This document shows, piece by piece, positions 17,780-26,671 of a stretch of 64,000 nt of DNA. Source of the stretch: Janibacter melonis (GTDB lineage: Bacteria; Actinomycetota; Actinomycetes; Actinomycetales; Dermatophilaceae); assembly GCF_020567375.1 (NCBI RefSeq), contig NZ_JAJBZM010000003.1:697333-761332 (forward strand), written 5' to 3'. The translations under genes were made by a program, and so were the position numbers. Below the pieces are notes generated by a model. The model worked only from the letters and a program-made list of their open reading frames with translations. It was not told the origin of the DNA and ran no database searches. Position 1 is the first letter of the stretch. Each line of letters starts with the position of its first letter.

Positions 17780-19177
17780 ATGTCTGACTTCGATGTGGTC
17801 GTGCTCGGTGCTGGTCCTGGTGGTTACGTCGCGGCGATCCGCGCCTCGCAGCTGGGGAAGAAGGTCGCCGTCGTCGAGAAGAAGTACTGGGGCGGTGTCT
17901 GCCTCAACGTCGGGTGCATCCCCTCGAAGGCGCTCATCAAGAACGCCGAGCTGGCGCACACCCTCGCCCACGACAAGGCGAAGTTCGGCATCGAGGGCGA
18001 CGCCACGATGTCCTTCGGCCCGACCCACAAGCGCTCGCGCCAGGTGAGCGACGGGATCGTCAAGGGCGTCCACTTCCTCATGAAGAAGAACAAGATCGAG
18101 GAGATCGACGGCTGGGGCACCCTGACCTCGCCCACCTCGATGGACGTCGCGCTCGAGGGCGGCGACACCCGCAGCATCACCTTCGACAACCTCATCATCG
18201 CCGCCGGCGCCGTCACCCGCATGCTGCCCGGCGTCGAGGTGAGCGAGAACGTCGTCACCTACGAGGAGCAGATCCTCGACCCCGAGCTGCCCGGCTCGAT
18301 CATCATCGCCGGCTCGGGCGCCATCGGCGTCGAGTTCGCCTACGTCATGAAGAACTTCGGCGTCGACGTGACGATCGTCGAGTTCCTCGACCGCATGGTC
18401 CCGACCGAGGACGAGGAGGTCTCCAAGGAGCTCTTCAAGCACTACAAGAAGCTCGGCGTCAAGGTCATGCTCGGCACGAAGGTCGAGTCCGTCGAGGACA
18501 CCGGCTCCGGCGTCAAGGTCACCGTCACCCCGGCGAAGGGAGGCGACCAGCAGGTCCTCGAGGCCGACCGCCTCATGTCGGCCATCGGCTTCGCCCCGCG
18601 CACCGAGGGCTACGGCCTCGAGGCGATCGGGGTCGAGCTCACCGACCGCGGCGCCGTCGCCATCGACGACTACATGCGCACCAACGTCGACGGCGTCTAC
18701 GCCATCGGCGACTGCACGGCCAAGCTCATGCTCGCCCACGTCGCCGAGGCCCAGGGCGTCGTCGCGGCCGAGACCATCGCGGGTGCCGAGACGATGCCGG
18801 TCGAGTACGACTTCATCCCGCGCGCGACGTACTGCCACCCGCAGATCGGCTCCTTCGGCTACTCCGAGGCGCAGGCCAAGGAGAAGGGCTTCGAGACGAA
18901 GTCGGCGAAGTTCCCCTTCAGCGCCAATGGCAAGGCCATGGGCCTGGGCGACGCGGTCGGCTTCGTCAAGGTCGTCGCCGACGCGAAGACCAACGAGATC
19001 CTCGGCGCGCACATGATCGGCCCGGACGTCACCGAGCTGCTCCCGGTGCTCACGCTCGCCCAGAAGTGGGACCTGCGTGCCGACGAGGTCGCCCGCAACG
19101 TCTTCGCCCACCCGACCCTGTCCGAGGCGGTCAAGGAGTCCGTCGAGGGCATCGTCGGCCACATGATCAACCTCTGA
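17780..19177 (+). CDS. lpdA: Dihydrolipoyl dehydrogenase (E3)
   Basis: A 465-residue flavoprotein that reoxidises dihydrolipoamide in 2-oxoacid dehydrogenase complexes and passes electrons to NAD+. FAD motif [10 protein letters not shown] at 10-19, redox disulfide C41-LNVG-C46, NAD motif [13 protein letters not shown], and the C-terminal [14 protein letters not shown] dimer-interface motif with the catalytic His-Glu are present. It stands alone, without E1/E2 genes nearby, as is usual in this phylum where one E3 serves several complexes. Confidence 0.97.
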   Translation: MSDFDVVVLGAGPGGYVAAIRASQLGKKVAVVEKKYWGGVCLNVGCIPSKALIKNAELAHTLAHDKAKFGIEGDATMSFGPTHKRSRQVSDGIVKGVHFLMKKNKIEEIDGWGTLTSPTSMDVALEGGDTRSITFDNLIIAAGAVTRMLPGVEVSENVVTYEEQILDPELPGSIIIAGSGAIGVEFAYVMKNFGVDVTIVEFLDRMVPTEDEEVSKELFKHYKKLGVKVMLGTKVESVEDTGSGVKVTVTPAKGGDQQVLEADRLMSAIGFAPRTEGYGLEAIGVELTDRGAVAIDDYMRTNVDGVYAIGDCTAKLMLAHVAEAQGVVAAETIAGAETMPVEYDFIPRATYCHPQIGSFGYSEAQAKEKGFETKSAKFPFSANGKAMGLGDAVGFVKVVADAKTNEILGAHMIGPDVTELLPVLTLAQKWDLRADEVARNVFAHPTLSEAVKESVEGIVGHMINL

Positions 19178-19202
19178 CCTGACCGTGCGAAGGGGGAGCC
19201 CC

Positions 19203-20090
19203 GTGCGTCGTGCCCTGCCCGTCGCCCTCGCGGCGGCGCTCCTCGCGGGCGCCCTCGGCGCCCCGGCCGCCCGGGCGGGGGAGATCTCGACCTCGCGCGC
19301 CGACGGTGCCGCGGCCCTGGCCGCGGCACCGCGCACGGCGCTGCTCGCGTCGTCGCGCGGCCACTCCGGCACGTGCACGACGAGCCGGGGGGTGAGCGTC
19401 GTCGTCGACTTCCGCGAGCTCGGCGGGTCGACCCTGCGTCGGTGCGCCCTGCCCGACCCGGGGCAGACGGCCTTCCGCGGGACCGGTCTGGACGCGCTGC
19501 GCGCGGCCGGCCTCGACGTCACCGGCGTCGACACCTACGGCCTGGCGGTCGTGTGCCGTCTCGCCGGCAAGCCGTCGGCGAGCACGACCCTCACCGTGGC
19601 CGGGAGGGACTACCGCGAGTCCTGCCGCACGACCCCGCCGACCGGCGCGCACTGGAGCTACTGGCACACCTCGAGCGCGAAGGGGGCGTGGCAGCTGAGC
19701 CGGTACGGCGCGGCGGGCCGGCAGGTGGTCAACGGCGGCTGGGAGGGCTGGTCCTTCTCGCTGGGGCGCACGAGCGACCCGGCACCGCGCCTGGCGCCGG
19801 CCCCGGCGGCGACGACGGCGTGGCGCCCGTACTCGGCGCCGCTGCCGCGCATCTCCGGCACGTCCGCCGTGGGGTCGAGCCTGCGGGTCACCGTCGGCAC
19901 GTGGTCGCCGGCGCCGTCGACGCGCACCATCCGCTGGTACCGCGACGGCATCGCCATCAGCGGGGCGACGGCCTCGACCTACCGCCTCACCTCGGCCGAC
20001 CGCGGTCGCCAGGTGAGCGTCAAGGTCACCGGGTCCGGGTCGGGCCGGGCGAGCACCTGGGCGACCTCGGCCGCCCGCTCGGTCTCCTAG
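19203..20090 (+). CDS. Secreted protein with C-terminal Ig-like domain
   Basis: A 295-residue predicted secreted protein. The GTG at 19203 follows AGGGGGAG by a short spacer and begins a clear signal peptide (RRALPVALAAALLAGALGAPAARAG). The central part includes GVSVVVDFRELGG, cysteines at four positions and a WSYWHTSS...GWEGWSF motif seen in various actinobacterial exported proteins. Residues about 220-295 form an Ig-like/invasin-type fold (ISGTSAVGSSLRVTVGTWSP...IRWYRDGIAISGATASTYRL). No catalytic residues are obvious. A cell-surface or matrix role is inferred. The 3' end shares CTAG with the convergent next gene. Confidence 0.7.
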   Translation: MRRALPVALAAALLAGALGAPAARAGEISTSRADGAAALAAAPRTALLASSRGHSGTCTTSRGVSVVVDFRELGGSTLRRCALPDPGQTAFRGTGLDALRAAGLDVTGVDTYGLAVVCRLAGKPSASTTLTVAGRDYRESCRTTPPTGAHWSYWHTSSAKGAWQLSRYGAAGRQVVNGGWEGWSFSLGRTSDPAPRLAPAPAATTAWRPYSAPLPRISGTSAVGSSLRVTVGTWSPAPSTRTIRWYRDGIAISGATASTYRLTSADRGRQVSVKVTGSGSGRASTWATSAARSVS

Positions 20091-20785
20091 CCGGCCGCGC
20101 CGAGCAGCCGGCGCTGGGACCGCGCCCGGGGTCCGAGGTGGGCGACGAGCTCGTCGGCGGCTGCGGTGAGCGCGTCGTCGCTCATCGGGGCCAGGGCGTC
20201 GAGGACGAAGAGCGCCCGGGTCGTGCCGGCGCCCAGCCGGGTGCGCCGGCCCTGGCGCCAGCTCCAGCGTCGGCAGGTGACGCCGACGTCGTCGCGCCAG
20301 ACGACCTCGCCGGGGGAGGGGTGCTCGAGGACCTCCTCACCACCGGCGGTCGTGTCGAAGAGCTCGTCGCCGCTCGCCCGGACGAGCCGGGGCGCGCCGG
20401 CGTACCGGTCGAGGTCCTCGCCGCCGAGCGGCACCTGGTGGATGACGCTCAGCGCGTTGTAGACGTCCGTGGCCCGGTTGACCCGTGGCAGGCCCGCGGC
20501 GGCCCGCCGGGTGAGCGCCTCGAGGCTGCTGCGTGTGCGCTGCGGCTTGGCGCCGAAGGCGCGGTAGGCGTCACGCCACGCGGCGACGTGGGGGAGCTCC
20601 TCGACGGGTGCGCCCGCCGTGAGCGCGATCGCCGTCGACTTCGCCCGGAGCAGCAGGGCCTCGCTCGCGTCGTCACCAGGGCCGGCGGAGATGCCCTCGA
20701 CGACGAGGAGCAGGGCGCGGTAGTCGGGGCGCAGGGCGGGGACGTCGTCGGCGACCTCCGCGTCGCGCAGGACCTCGGGGAGCAT
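20087..20785 (-). CDS. B3/B4 tRNA-binding-domain protein (PheT-like fold)
   Basis: A 232-residue protein resembling the free-standing B3/4 domain of phenylalanyl-tRNA synthetase beta subunit, with AWRDAYRAFGAKPQRTRSSLEALTRRA, PRVNRATDVYNALSVIHQVPLGGEDLDRY and EVVWRDDVGVTCRRWSWRQGRRT. These proteins are thought to act in trans on tRNA or amino acids, but no role is proven for this branch. The ATG at 20785 is chosen because upstream residues are low-complexity repeats. Its stop overlaps that of the convergent secreted-protein gene. Confidence 0.8.
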   Translation of the reverse strand: MLPEVLRDAEVADDVPALRPDYRALLLVVEGISAGPGDDASEALLLRAKSTAIALTAGAPVEELPHVAAWRDAYRAFGAKPQRTRSSLEALTRRAAAGLPRVNRATDVYNALSVIHQVPLGGEDLDRYAGAPRLVRASGDELFDTTAGGEEVLEHPSPGEVVWRDDVGVTCRRWSWRQGRRTRLGAGTTRALFVLDALAPMSDDALTAAADELVAHLGPRARSQRRLLGAAG

Positions 20786-20804
20786 GCTCTCTTCTTCCTC
20801 GCTC

Positions 20805-20828
20805 GGGTGCGGGTGCGGGTGAGGGTGC
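20805..20828. repeat. Four tandem GGGTGM hexamers in the 5' region of the B3/4 gene
   Basis: GGGTGC, GGGTGC, GGGTGA and GGGTGC follow each other without interruption (20805-20828). They lie about 20 nt upstream of the minus-strand ATG at 20785 and would be in the leader. Such hexamer runs can vary in copy number by slippage. Confidence 0.6.
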
Positions 20829-20916
20829 TTCGTAGTGCACCACGGTCGCGGGGCGCGGTGCCGCCGACCCTGGACGAAGGGGGGTCGTCCCACCGGTCGT
20901 CGTCGGTGCCCGCGTC

Positions 20917-20928
20917 TACGGTCGGCAC
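20917..20928 (+). promoter_or_regulatory. Leaderless-type promoter of the DUF3072 gene
   Basis: TACGGT (20917-20922) is 6 nt before the ATG at 20929; no ribosome binding site is present. Confidence 0.6.
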
Positions 20929-21240
20929 ATGAGCGAGCCCACCCAGCACGACCAGCAGACCGGGGCCCCCGTGCCCACCGACGACAGCACGACCTCCACC
21001 GCCGGGGCCGGCGGCGAGACCATCGGCGCCACCCCCGACGCGACGACGGGCAGCGACGGGTCCCTCGAGCGCGACCCCGAGCAGTGGGTCACCGGTGACG
21101 AGCCGATGACTGCCGCCCAGCGCAGCTACCTCGACACCCTGGCGAAGGAGGCGGGCGAGGAGCTCCCGGCCGATCTGACCAAGGCGCAGGCCTCAGAGCA
21201 CATCGACCGCCTTCAGCAGGGCAGCAAGCGCGTCGGCTGA
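20929..21240 (+). CDS. DUF3072 domain protein
   Basis: A 103-residue acidic protein. The first 45 residues are low-complexity (Thr/Gly/Asp/Ala rich, probably disordered). The conserved DUF3072 core DPEQWVTGDEPMTAAQRSYLDTLAKEAGEELPADLTKAQASEHIDRLQ fills the rest. The family is common in actinobacteria and proteobacteria, small and soluble; its C-terminal part resembles a SAP-like helix-hairpin that may bind nucleic acid (inference). Function unknown. Confidence 0.88.
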   Translation: MSEPTQHDQQTGAPVPTDDSTTSTAGAGGETIGATPDATTGSDGSLERDPEQWVTGDEPMTAAQRSYLDTLAKEAGEELPADLTKAQASEHIDRLQQGSKRVG

Positions 21241-21264
21241 CGCCGCCGCGGGACGGCGCCCGGC

Positions 21265-21612
21265 CTAGCCGGAGTGCCGGAAGGACGTGAGGAAGTCCGG
21301 CGGGCCGCCGTGGGTCGACCAGACCTGCGGCGGCACCAGCCGTAGCGGTGCGAGCAGCGCCTCGAGCTCGTCGATGGCCGCGCGCACGGGCTCGGTGAGC
21401 AGGTCGGCGCCGAAGGCCGCGTCGCCGAAGGTGTCGAAGCGGGGGTCACCCGTCTCGAAGCGGCCCTCGGGGACGCCGTGGTAGTGCCGGCCGCGCACCA
21501 CGCTGAGCCGGGGGTAGCGGTGGCGGGTCCCGACGGCGACGACGTTATACGTCTCGGAGTCGCCGCCGCCCTCGCCCCGGCCCGACTCGAGCTGCGACCA
21601 GCGCAACGACAT
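21265..21612 (-). CDS. Hypothetical protein, divergent from rpsO
   Basis: A 115-residue soluble protein I do not recognise. Codon use (GC-rich third positions) and composition support this frame over overlapping ones. It contains ETYNVVAVGTRHRYPRLSVVRG near the N-terminus, an acidic helix VRAAIDELEALLAPLRLVP and ends LTSFRHSG. The start is uncertain: ATG 21612 is used, GTG 21621 is an alternative. A TACGGT box at 21668-21663 would give a leaderless ATG at 21656, but that ATG is in a different frame. Confidence 0.6.
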   Translation of the reverse strand: MSLRWSQLESGRGEGGGDSETYNVVAVGTRHRYPRLSVVRGRHYHGVPEGRFETGDPRFDTFGDAAFGADLLTEPVRAAIDELEALLAPLRLVPPQVWSTHGGPPDFLTSFRHSG

Positions 21613-21704
21613 GAAGCGCACGCCTGCGTGGATACCGCGACGACGCTCTCGTTCATCGCGCCACCGTATCCGGCCGCGATTAGGGCCGCCGTGCACGCCG
21701 CTGG

Positions 21705-21710
21705 TAATCT
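21705..21710 (+). promoter_or_regulatory. Probable -10 element of rpsO
   Basis: TAATCT at 21705-21710 would start a transcript near 21717 with a leader of about 90 nt ending in AGAAGGAG. A long leader is expected for rpsO, which is autoregulated by S15 in many bacteria. No clear -35 was found. Confidence 0.45.
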
Positions 21711-21808
21711 CGGTGCTGCCGTGAGATCGGCCGCGGATCCAGAGAGCCTCGGTGAACATGCCCGGGCGCGCCGCGCAACGACCCAGAGAAGGAGCAGTGA
21801 GACCCAGC

Positions 21809-22078
21809 ATGCCGCTGACCACTGACGTCAAGAAGCAGATCATCGCCGAGTACGGCACGGGCGAGGGCGACACGGGCTCCCCGGAGGTCCAGATCGCGAT
21901 GCTCACGCAGCGCATCAAGGACCTGACCGAGCACTCCCGCGAGCACAAGCACGACCACCACAGCCGCCGCGGGCTGCTGCTCCTCGTCGGTCAGCGCCGC
22001 CGTCTGCTGCGCTACCTCGAGAGCACCGACATCGAGCGCTACCGCTCGCTGATCAAGCGCCTCGGCCTTCGCCGATAA
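21809..22078 (+). CDS. rpsO: 30S ribosomal protein S15
   Basis: An 89-residue protein of the small-subunit platform that binds 16S rRNA. It starts [16 protein letters not shown] and contains [20 protein letters not shown] and [21 protein letters not shown], all canonical. GGAG is 14 nt upstream of the ATG; an in-frame GTG at 21797 is closer to it but would add residues not found in S15. It is followed by a terminator and then pnp, the usual order. Confidence 0.97.
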   Translation: MPLTTDVKKQIIAEYGTGEGDTGSPEVQIAMLTQRIKDLTEHSREHKHDHHSRRGLLLLVGQRRRLLRYLESTDIERYRSLIKRLGLRR

Positions 22079-22088
22079 GACCTACGCG

Positions 22089-22122
22089 ACAAGCGGTTCC
22101 CGCCACGGGGACCGCTTGTTTC
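22089..22122 (+). terminator. Rho-independent terminator after rpsO
   Basis: A 13-bp stem (22089-22101 with 22107-22119, one mismatch) with a short loop is followed by TTTC. It lies 11 nt after rpsO and probably attenuates read-through into pnp. Confidence 0.8.
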
Positions 22123-22252
22123 GCGTATGGGGCCGCCGCCTGACCAGGCGCGTCCCCGGGGCACCGCCCCGGCACCCGTGACGGGTGCACCGCTAGACGC
22201 CAGGGCGCAACGACGACGTCCCTCGGCGAGCGCAGAGAGTAAGGAGGGCCCG

Positions 22253-24691
22253 ATGGAGGGTCCAGAGATCACCACCGCCGAAGCCGTCATCGACAACGGC
22301 TCGTTCGGCACCCGCACCATCCGCTTCGAGACCGGCCGACTGGCCAAGCAGGCCGGCGGCTCCGTCGCTGCCTACCTCGACGGCGAGACCATGCTCCTGT
22401 CGACCACGACGGCCGGCAAGAAGCCCAAGGACCAGTTCGACTTCTTCCCGCTGACCGTGGACGTCGAGGAGCGGATGTACGCCGCCGGACGCATCCCCGG
22501 CAGCTTCTTCCGTCGCGAGGGCCGCCCCGGCACCGACGCGATCCTCACCTGCCGTCTCATCGACCGCCCGCTGCGCCCGTCCTTCGTCAAGGGCCTGCGC
22601 AACGAGGTCCAGGTCGTCATCACCGTGCTGTCGATCCACCCGGACCACCAGTACGACGTGCTCGCGATCAACGCGGCCTCGCTGTCCACGCAGATCTCGG
22701 GTCTGCCCTTCTCCGGCCCGATCGGCGGCGTGCGCGTCTCGCTCATCGACGGCCAGTGGGTCGCCTTCCCGAACTTCAGCGACATCGAGCGCTCGACCTT
22801 CGACATGGTCGTCGCCGGCCGCGTCGTCGGTGACGACGTCGCGATCATGATGGTCGAGGCCGAGTCCACCGAGTCCACGTGGGACCTCGTGAAGAACCAG
22901 GGCAAGACCGCTCCCACCGAGGAGGTCGTCGCCGAGGGTCTCGAGGCCGCGAAGGGCTTCATCCGCACCCTGTGCGACGCGCAGGCCGAGATCGCCACCA
23001 AGGCCGCCAAGCCGGTCCAGGAGTTCCCGGTCTTCCTCGACTACGAGGACGACGCGTACGCCGCGGTCCAGCAGGCCGTCTCCGAGCAGGCTGCCCAGGC
23101 GCTCACCATCGCCGACAAGCAGGAGCGCGAGGACCGCCTCGACGAGATCAAGGCGAGCATGACCTCCGAGCTCGCCGGCTCCGCCGACGCGCCCGCCGCC
23201 TTCGCCGGCCGTGAGAAGGAGCTCTCCGCTGCCTTCCGCTCCGTGCAGAAGCAGCTCGTGCGCGAGCGCATCCTGCGCGACAAGGTCCGCATCGACGGTC
23301 GTGGGCTCGCGGACATCCGCGCGCTGTCGGCCGAGGTCGAGGTCCTGCCGCGCGTGCACGGCTCGGCGATCTTCGAGCGTGGCGAGACCCAGATCATGGG
23401 TGTCACGACGCTCAACATGCTCAAGATGGAGCAGCAGATCGACTCGCTAAGCCCGGTGAGCAAGAAGCGCTACATGCACAACTACAACTTCCCGCCCTTC
23501 TCCACCGGTGAGACCGGTCGCGTCGGCTCGCCGAAGCGTCGCGAGATCGGGCACGGGGCCCTGGCCGAGCGCGCGCTCATGCCGGTGCTGCCGAGCCGCG
23601 AGGAGTTCCCCTACGCGATCCGTCAGGTGTCCGAGGCCCTCGGCTCCAACGGCTCGACGTCGATGGGCTCCGTGTGCGCCTCGACCCTGTCGCTGCTCAA
23701 CGCCGGTGTGCCGCTGCGTGCACCGGTCGCCGGCATCGCGATGGGCCTGGTCACCGACGAGGTCGACGGGCAGACGCAGTACGCGGCGCTCACCGACATC
23801 CTCGGCGCCGAGGACGCCTTCGGCGACATGGACTTCAAGGTCGCCGGCACCCGTGAGTTCGTCACGGCCATCCAGCTCGACACCAAGCTCGACGGCATCC
23901 CCGCCTCGGTGCTCGGCGGCGCGCTGACCCAGGCCCGCGACGCTCGCCTGCACATCCTCGACGTCATGAACGAGGCGATCGACGCCCCGGACGAGATGGC
24001 TCCCACCGCCCCGCGGATCATCACCGTCCAGGTCCCCGTCGACAAGATCGGCGAGGTCATCGGGCCCAAGGGCAAGATGATCAACCAGATCCAGGACGAC
24101 ACCGGCGCCGACATCTCCATCGAGGACGACGGCACCGTCTTCATCGGTGCGGCCGACGGCGCCTCCGCGGACGCGGCGCGCAACGCCGTCAACGCGATCG
24201 CCAACCCGCAGATGCCGGAGATCGGTGAGCGCTTCCTCGGGACCGTCGTGAAGACGACGACCTTCGGCGCGTTCATCTCGCTCCTGCCGGGCAAGGACGG
24301 TCTGCTGCACATCTCCGAGGTGCGCAAGCTCGTCGGTGGCAAGCGGATCGACGCGGTCGAGGACGTCCTCGGCGTCGGCACCAAGGTCCAGGTCGAGCTC
24401 AAGGAGATCGACCCCCGCGGCAAGCTGAGCCTGGCCGCCGTCCTCTCGGACGAGCAGCAGGCCGAGCTCGAGTCCGGCGCGGGCGACCGCGGCGACCGCG
24501 GCGGCGACCGCGGTGACCGCGGCGGCGACCGTGGCGACCGTGGTGGCCGTCCCGAGCGCGAGGAGCGCTCCGGCGACGACGACGCGCGCGAGGGTGGCCG
24601 CCGCCGCCGTCGTGGCGGTCGCGGCCGTGGCGCAGACTCCGAGGAGACGGGTGCCGAGGCCCCCGCGTCCTCCGAGGACGCCGCCGGCTGA
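22253..24691 (+). CDS. pnp: Polyribonucleotide nucleotidyltransferase
   Basis: An 812-residue 3'-to-5' phosphorolytic exoribonuclease. It contains two RNase PH domains (about residues 1-250 and 340-560; signature [25 protein letters not shown]), a KH domain ([24 protein letters not shown]) and an S1 domain ([33 protein letters not shown]). The C-terminal ~75 residues form an Arg/Gly/Asp repeat tail, typical of actinobacterial RNA-degradation enzymes and likely disordered RNA-binding. AAGGAGGG at 22241-22248 sets the start. Confidence 0.97.
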   Translation: MEGPEITTAEAVIDNGSFGTRTIRFETGRLAKQAGGSVAAYLDGETMLLSTTTAGKKPKDQFDFFPLTVDVEERMYAAGRIPGSFFRREGRPGTDAILTCRLIDRPLRPSFVKGLRNEVQVVITVLSIHPDHQYDVLAINAASLSTQISGLPFSGPIGGVRVSLIDGQWVAFPNFSDIERSTFDMVVAGRVVGDDVAIMMVEAESTESTWDLVKNQGKTAPTEEVVAEGLEAAKGFIRTLCDAQAEIATKAAKPVQEFPVFLDYEDDAYAAVQQAVSEQAAQALTIADKQEREDRLDEIKASMTSELAGSADAPAAFAGREKELSAAFRSVQKQLVRERILRDKVRIDGRGLADIRALSAEVEVLPRVHGSAIFERGETQIMGVTTLNMLKMEQQIDSLSPVSKKRYMHNYNFPPFSTGETGRVGSPKRREIGHGALAERALMPVLPSREEFPYAIRQVSEALGSNGSTSMGSVCASTLSLLNAGVPLRAPVAGIAMGLVTDEVDGQTQYAALTDILGAEDAFGDMDFKVAGTREFVTAIQLDTKLDGIPASVLGGALTQARDARLHILDVMNEAIDAPDEMAPTAPRIITVQVPVDKIGEVIGPKGKMINQIQDDTGADISIEDDGTVFIGAADGASADAARNAVNAIANPQMPEIGERFLGTVVKTTTFGAFISLLPGKDGLLHISEVRKLVGGKRIDAVEDVLGVGTKVQVELKEIDPRGKLSLAAVLSDEQQAELESGAGDRGDRGGDRGDRGGDRGDRGGRPEREERSGDDDAREGGRRRRRGGRGRGADSEETGAEAPASSEDAAG
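24482..24545 (+). repeat. GGCGACCGC-type repeat encoding the pnp Gly-Asp-Arg tail
   Basis: Nine- and twelve-base units related to GGCGACCGC are repeated about seven times in frame and encode repeated GDRG motifs. Sequence drift at third positions shows the array is old or selected at protein level. Confidence 0.7.
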
Positions 24692-24704
24692 TCTAGCCGC
24701 CCAT

Positions 24705-24746
24705 GACGAAGGCCCCGTCCCCCTCGTGGGGGGCGGGGCCTTCGTC
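24705..24746. terminator. Strong hairpin terminator after pnp
   Basis: A perfect 13-bp inverted repeat (24705-24717 with 24734-24746) whose loop contains a second nested stem CCCCC/GGGGG. It follows the pnp stop by 13 nt, and the next feature is a minus-strand gene, so it may serve both directions. Confidence 0.75.
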
Positions 24747-24789
24747 GTCCTGGTCTGCCTCCGCCGCGGCGGATGGTCCAGGCGGTCGT

Positions 24790-24942
24790 TCAGGCGGCGT
24801 GGCGTGCGCGGCGCGGGGCCGGCTCAACCCAGCGCATCTCCATGCGCGTGCGGCCGTCCTCGCCGCGGACGGGCACCCAGGTGCAGGTGAGGCGGCGCTC
24901 TGCGGAAGCCGGCGCGGTCGTCGTCAGATGAGTCACGGTCAT
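24790..24942 (-). CDS. Small conserved-looking basic protein, 50 residues
   Basis: This short gene encodes 50 residues beginning MTVTHLTTTAPASAERRLTC, continuing with TWVPVRGEDGRTRMEMRWVE and a basic end PAPRRARHAA. Support: GC-rich third positions, an AAGGGG ribosome binding site 8 nt before the ATG, and a TACAGT -10 further upstream. The TCTWVPV...GRTRMEMRWV core resembles a small actinobacterial protein family of unknown function, recalled rather than searched. It is divergent from dapB, separated by GTGAAC repeats. Confidence 0.65.
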   Translation of the reverse strand: MTVTHLTTTAPASAERRLTCTWVPVRGEDGRTRMEMRWVEPAPRRARHAA

Positions 24943-24955
24943 GTCGTACACCCCT

Positions 24956-25012
24956 TGTTCACTCTGTGTTCATCTACGACTGTAGCACCAAGGTGAACGG
25001 CAGGTGAACGAC
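24956..25012. promoter_or_regulatory. Divergent control region with repeated GTTCA/GTGAAC half-sites
   Basis: Two GTTCA copies with the direct repeat spacing TTGTTCA-ctctgt-GTTCATC lie on the left. On the right AGGTGAACG is repeated with two bases between copies. In the middle ACTGTA reads TACAGT on the minus strand, a -10 for the 50-residue gene. The half-sites flanking a promoter look like binding sites of an unidentified regulator. Confidence 0.45.
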
Positions 25013-25077
25013 ACGCGGCCAGGAGATGCGTACGGTGCCGCGCCGGGACGCGCCCGGGCGGCACCGCTGCTCGGTCG

Positions 25078-25090
25078 TAAGGTGCTGCGC
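25078..25090 (+). promoter_or_regulatory. Leaderless-type promoter of dapB
   Basis: TAAGGT (25078-25083) is 7 nt before the ATG at 25091, which sets the start of dapB and excludes the longer frame extension. Confidence 0.6.
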
Positions 25091-25840
25091 ATGAGCGAGA
25101 GCATCGTGCGGGTGTCGGTCGTCGGGGCGTCGGGACGGATGGGGTCGGCGGCCTGCCGCGCCGTCGAGGGGGCCGAGGGCATGGAGCTCGTCGGCCGCTT
25201 CGACGCCGGCGACGACCTCGGCGATCTCGCGGGCGCCGACGTCGTCGTGGAGTTCTCCGTGCCCGAGGCGAGCCCGGCGAACGTCGTCCACTGCGTCGAG
25301 CGGGGGATCCATGTCGTCGTCGGGACGACGGGGTGGACGCCGGAGCGCCTGGCGAGCCTCGAGGAGCAGGTGTCGCTCCATGACGGTGTCGGCGTGCTCA
25401 TCGCGCCGAACTTCGCCATCGGCGCGATCCTCATGATGTCCTTCGCGCGCCAGGCCGCTCGCTTCTACGAGTCCGTCGAGGTCGTCGAGCTGCACCACCC
25501 CGACAAGGTCGACGCGCCGAGCGGCACGGCCGCGCGGACGGCTGAGATCATCGGCGCGGCCCGCGACGAGGCCGGGCTGCCGGCCTCGCCGGACGCGACG
25601 ACGCAGGACCCCGACGGGGCGCGCGGCGCGCAGGTCCACGGCGTCTCGGTGCACTCCGTGCGGCTGCGCGGAATGGTGGCCCACCAGGAGGTCCTCTTCG
25701 GCGGCGAGGGCGAGACCCTGACGATCCGGCACGACTCCTTCGACCGCACCTCCTTCATGCCCGGGGTGCTCGAAGGGGTCCGAGGCGTCGCCTCGCACCC
25801 CGGCGTGACCGTGGGTCTGGAGAAGTATCTGCAGATGTGA
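25091..25840 (+). CDS. dapB: 4-hydroxy-tetrahydrodipicolinate reductase
   Basis: A 249-residue NAD(P)H-dependent enzyme of the lysine/diaminopimelate pathway. Nucleotide motif GASGRMG at 12-18, substrate motif VELHHPDKVDAPSGTA with the catalytic His/Lys, and C-terminal FDRTSFMPGVLEGVRGV. It supplies DAP for the cell wall. dapA lies about 9 kb downstream in the window. The start follows from the leaderless promoter. Confidence 0.96.
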   Translation: MSESIVRVSVVGASGRMGSAACRAVEGAEGMELVGRFDAGDDLGDLAGADVVVEFSVPEASPANVVHCVERGIHVVVGTTGWTPERLASLEEQVSLHDGVGVLIAPNFAIGAILMMSFARQAARFYESVEVVELHHPDKVDAPSGTAARTAEIIGAARDEAGLPASPDATTQDPDGARGAQVHGVSVHSVRLRGMVAHQEVLFGGEGETLTIRHDSFDRTSFMPGVLEGVRGVASHPGVTVGLEKYLQM

Positions 25841-25867
25841 GGCCCTCTCGCCGGACAGGTCGTCGTG

Positions 25868-25886
25868 GACGGCCTGCTGGGCCGTC
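25868..25886. terminator. Weak hairpin after dapB
   Basis: GACGGCC-tgctg-GGCCGTC forms a perfect 7-bp stem 28 nt after the dapB stop; it has no U-tract. Confidence 0.4.
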
Positions 25887-25916
25887 ATGCCTGCGGTGTG
25901 ACCCGGGTCATGCTGC

Positions 25917-25972
25917 GACTTTCAACTAGTTCTGCCGAAAGTCAGCAAATGGTAAAGACTCTCCAGTAACGT
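25917..25972 (+). promoter_or_regulatory. AT-richer control region upstream of the SipW-exported operon
   Basis: In the 242-nt gap, GACTTTC (25917-25923) and GAAAGTC (25937-25943) form an inverted repeat around the palindrome AACTAGTT (25924-25931). TAACGT (25967-25972) is a possible -10, giving a leader of about 100 nt. The local drop in GC content and the nested palindromes suggest an operator for a regulated surface-fibre-like operon. The regulator is not in the window. Confidence 0.5.
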
Positions 25973-26082
25973 CGGCGGTGGGAGAGGGCGTCCAGGGGGA
26001 CTGCCCGGGGTCGACGCCGACCTGTCTGCTCCCACCCACCCCAGCGCGGGCTGATCCCCGCGCGGAGCCGATTGGATCTCGC

Positions 26083-26634
26083 ATGCCCATCTCCATGTCC
26101 CGGACCACCACCTCGCTCGTCGCCGTCGGTGCCGGTGTCATCCTCCTGTCCGCCGCGGGCGGCAGCTTCGCCCAGTGGAGCGAGGGGAAGGACGTCGCCC
26201 CGGGGAGCATCACCGCCGGTCACCTGGACATGCAGGTCGACGGCGGCGGCTGGTTCGACACCAAGGGGACCTCGGACACGGGCGACGACACGTCGATCAC
26301 GCCCTCCGCCTTCAAGATGGTCCCCGGCGACGAGGTCGAGTACCGGGCGAAGGTCCGGCCGAACCTCGTCGGCAACACCCTCAAGGCCCAGCTCACAGCG
26401 AACCTCCCGGGCGTGAGCAACACCCTCAAGGATCACGTCGTCATCGCGACGAAGGTCGACGGCGCCGACAGCGTGACGGTCACCTCCCAGGACACTGCGA
26501 GCGGCAAGGCGTACGACGCCCGGGTCACCGTCACGATGCCCTTCGACGACGTGAAGACCAACGGCACCGCTGGTGAGGACAAGACGCTCGACCTCAACAC
26601 CCTGCGCATCTCGCTCGTCCAGCAGCAGCGCTGA
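26083..26634 (+). CDS. Exported protein with SipW-type signal peptide (TasA/camelysin-like)
   Basis: A 183-residue protein. The N-terminus TTTSLVAVGAGVILLSAAGGSFAQWSEG is the alternate signal peptide processed by SipW-type peptidases, with cleavage expected after SFA. The mature part is beta-rich with VPGDEVEYRAKVRPNLVGNTLKAQLTAN, as in TasA/camelysin-like fibre proteins. The in-frame ATG at 26095 is an alternative start. It is first in a four-gene operon that ends with its own signal peptidase, so an extracellular fibre or matrix component is likely (inference). Confidence 0.8.
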   Translation: MPISMSRTTTSLVAVGAGVILLSAAGGSFAQWSEGKDVAPGSITAGHLDMQVDGGGWFDTKGTSDTGDDTSITPSAFKMVPGDEVEYRAKVRPNLVGNTLKAQLTANLPGVSNTLKDHVVIATKVDGADSVTVTSQDTASGKAYDARVTVTMPFDDVKTNGTAGEDKTLDLNTLRISLVQQQR

Positions 26635-26671
26635 CCTGGGGGGAGCGGTGGGGACGACGAGGGGGGCAGGC

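Noticed and set aside
21213-21656. A 147-codon minus-strand frame with a leaderless-type promoter
   Set aside because: The protein is Arg/Ser/Pro/Thr rich without aliphatic content; the alternative frame 21265-21612 has better codon use. The promoter match is kept as a finding.
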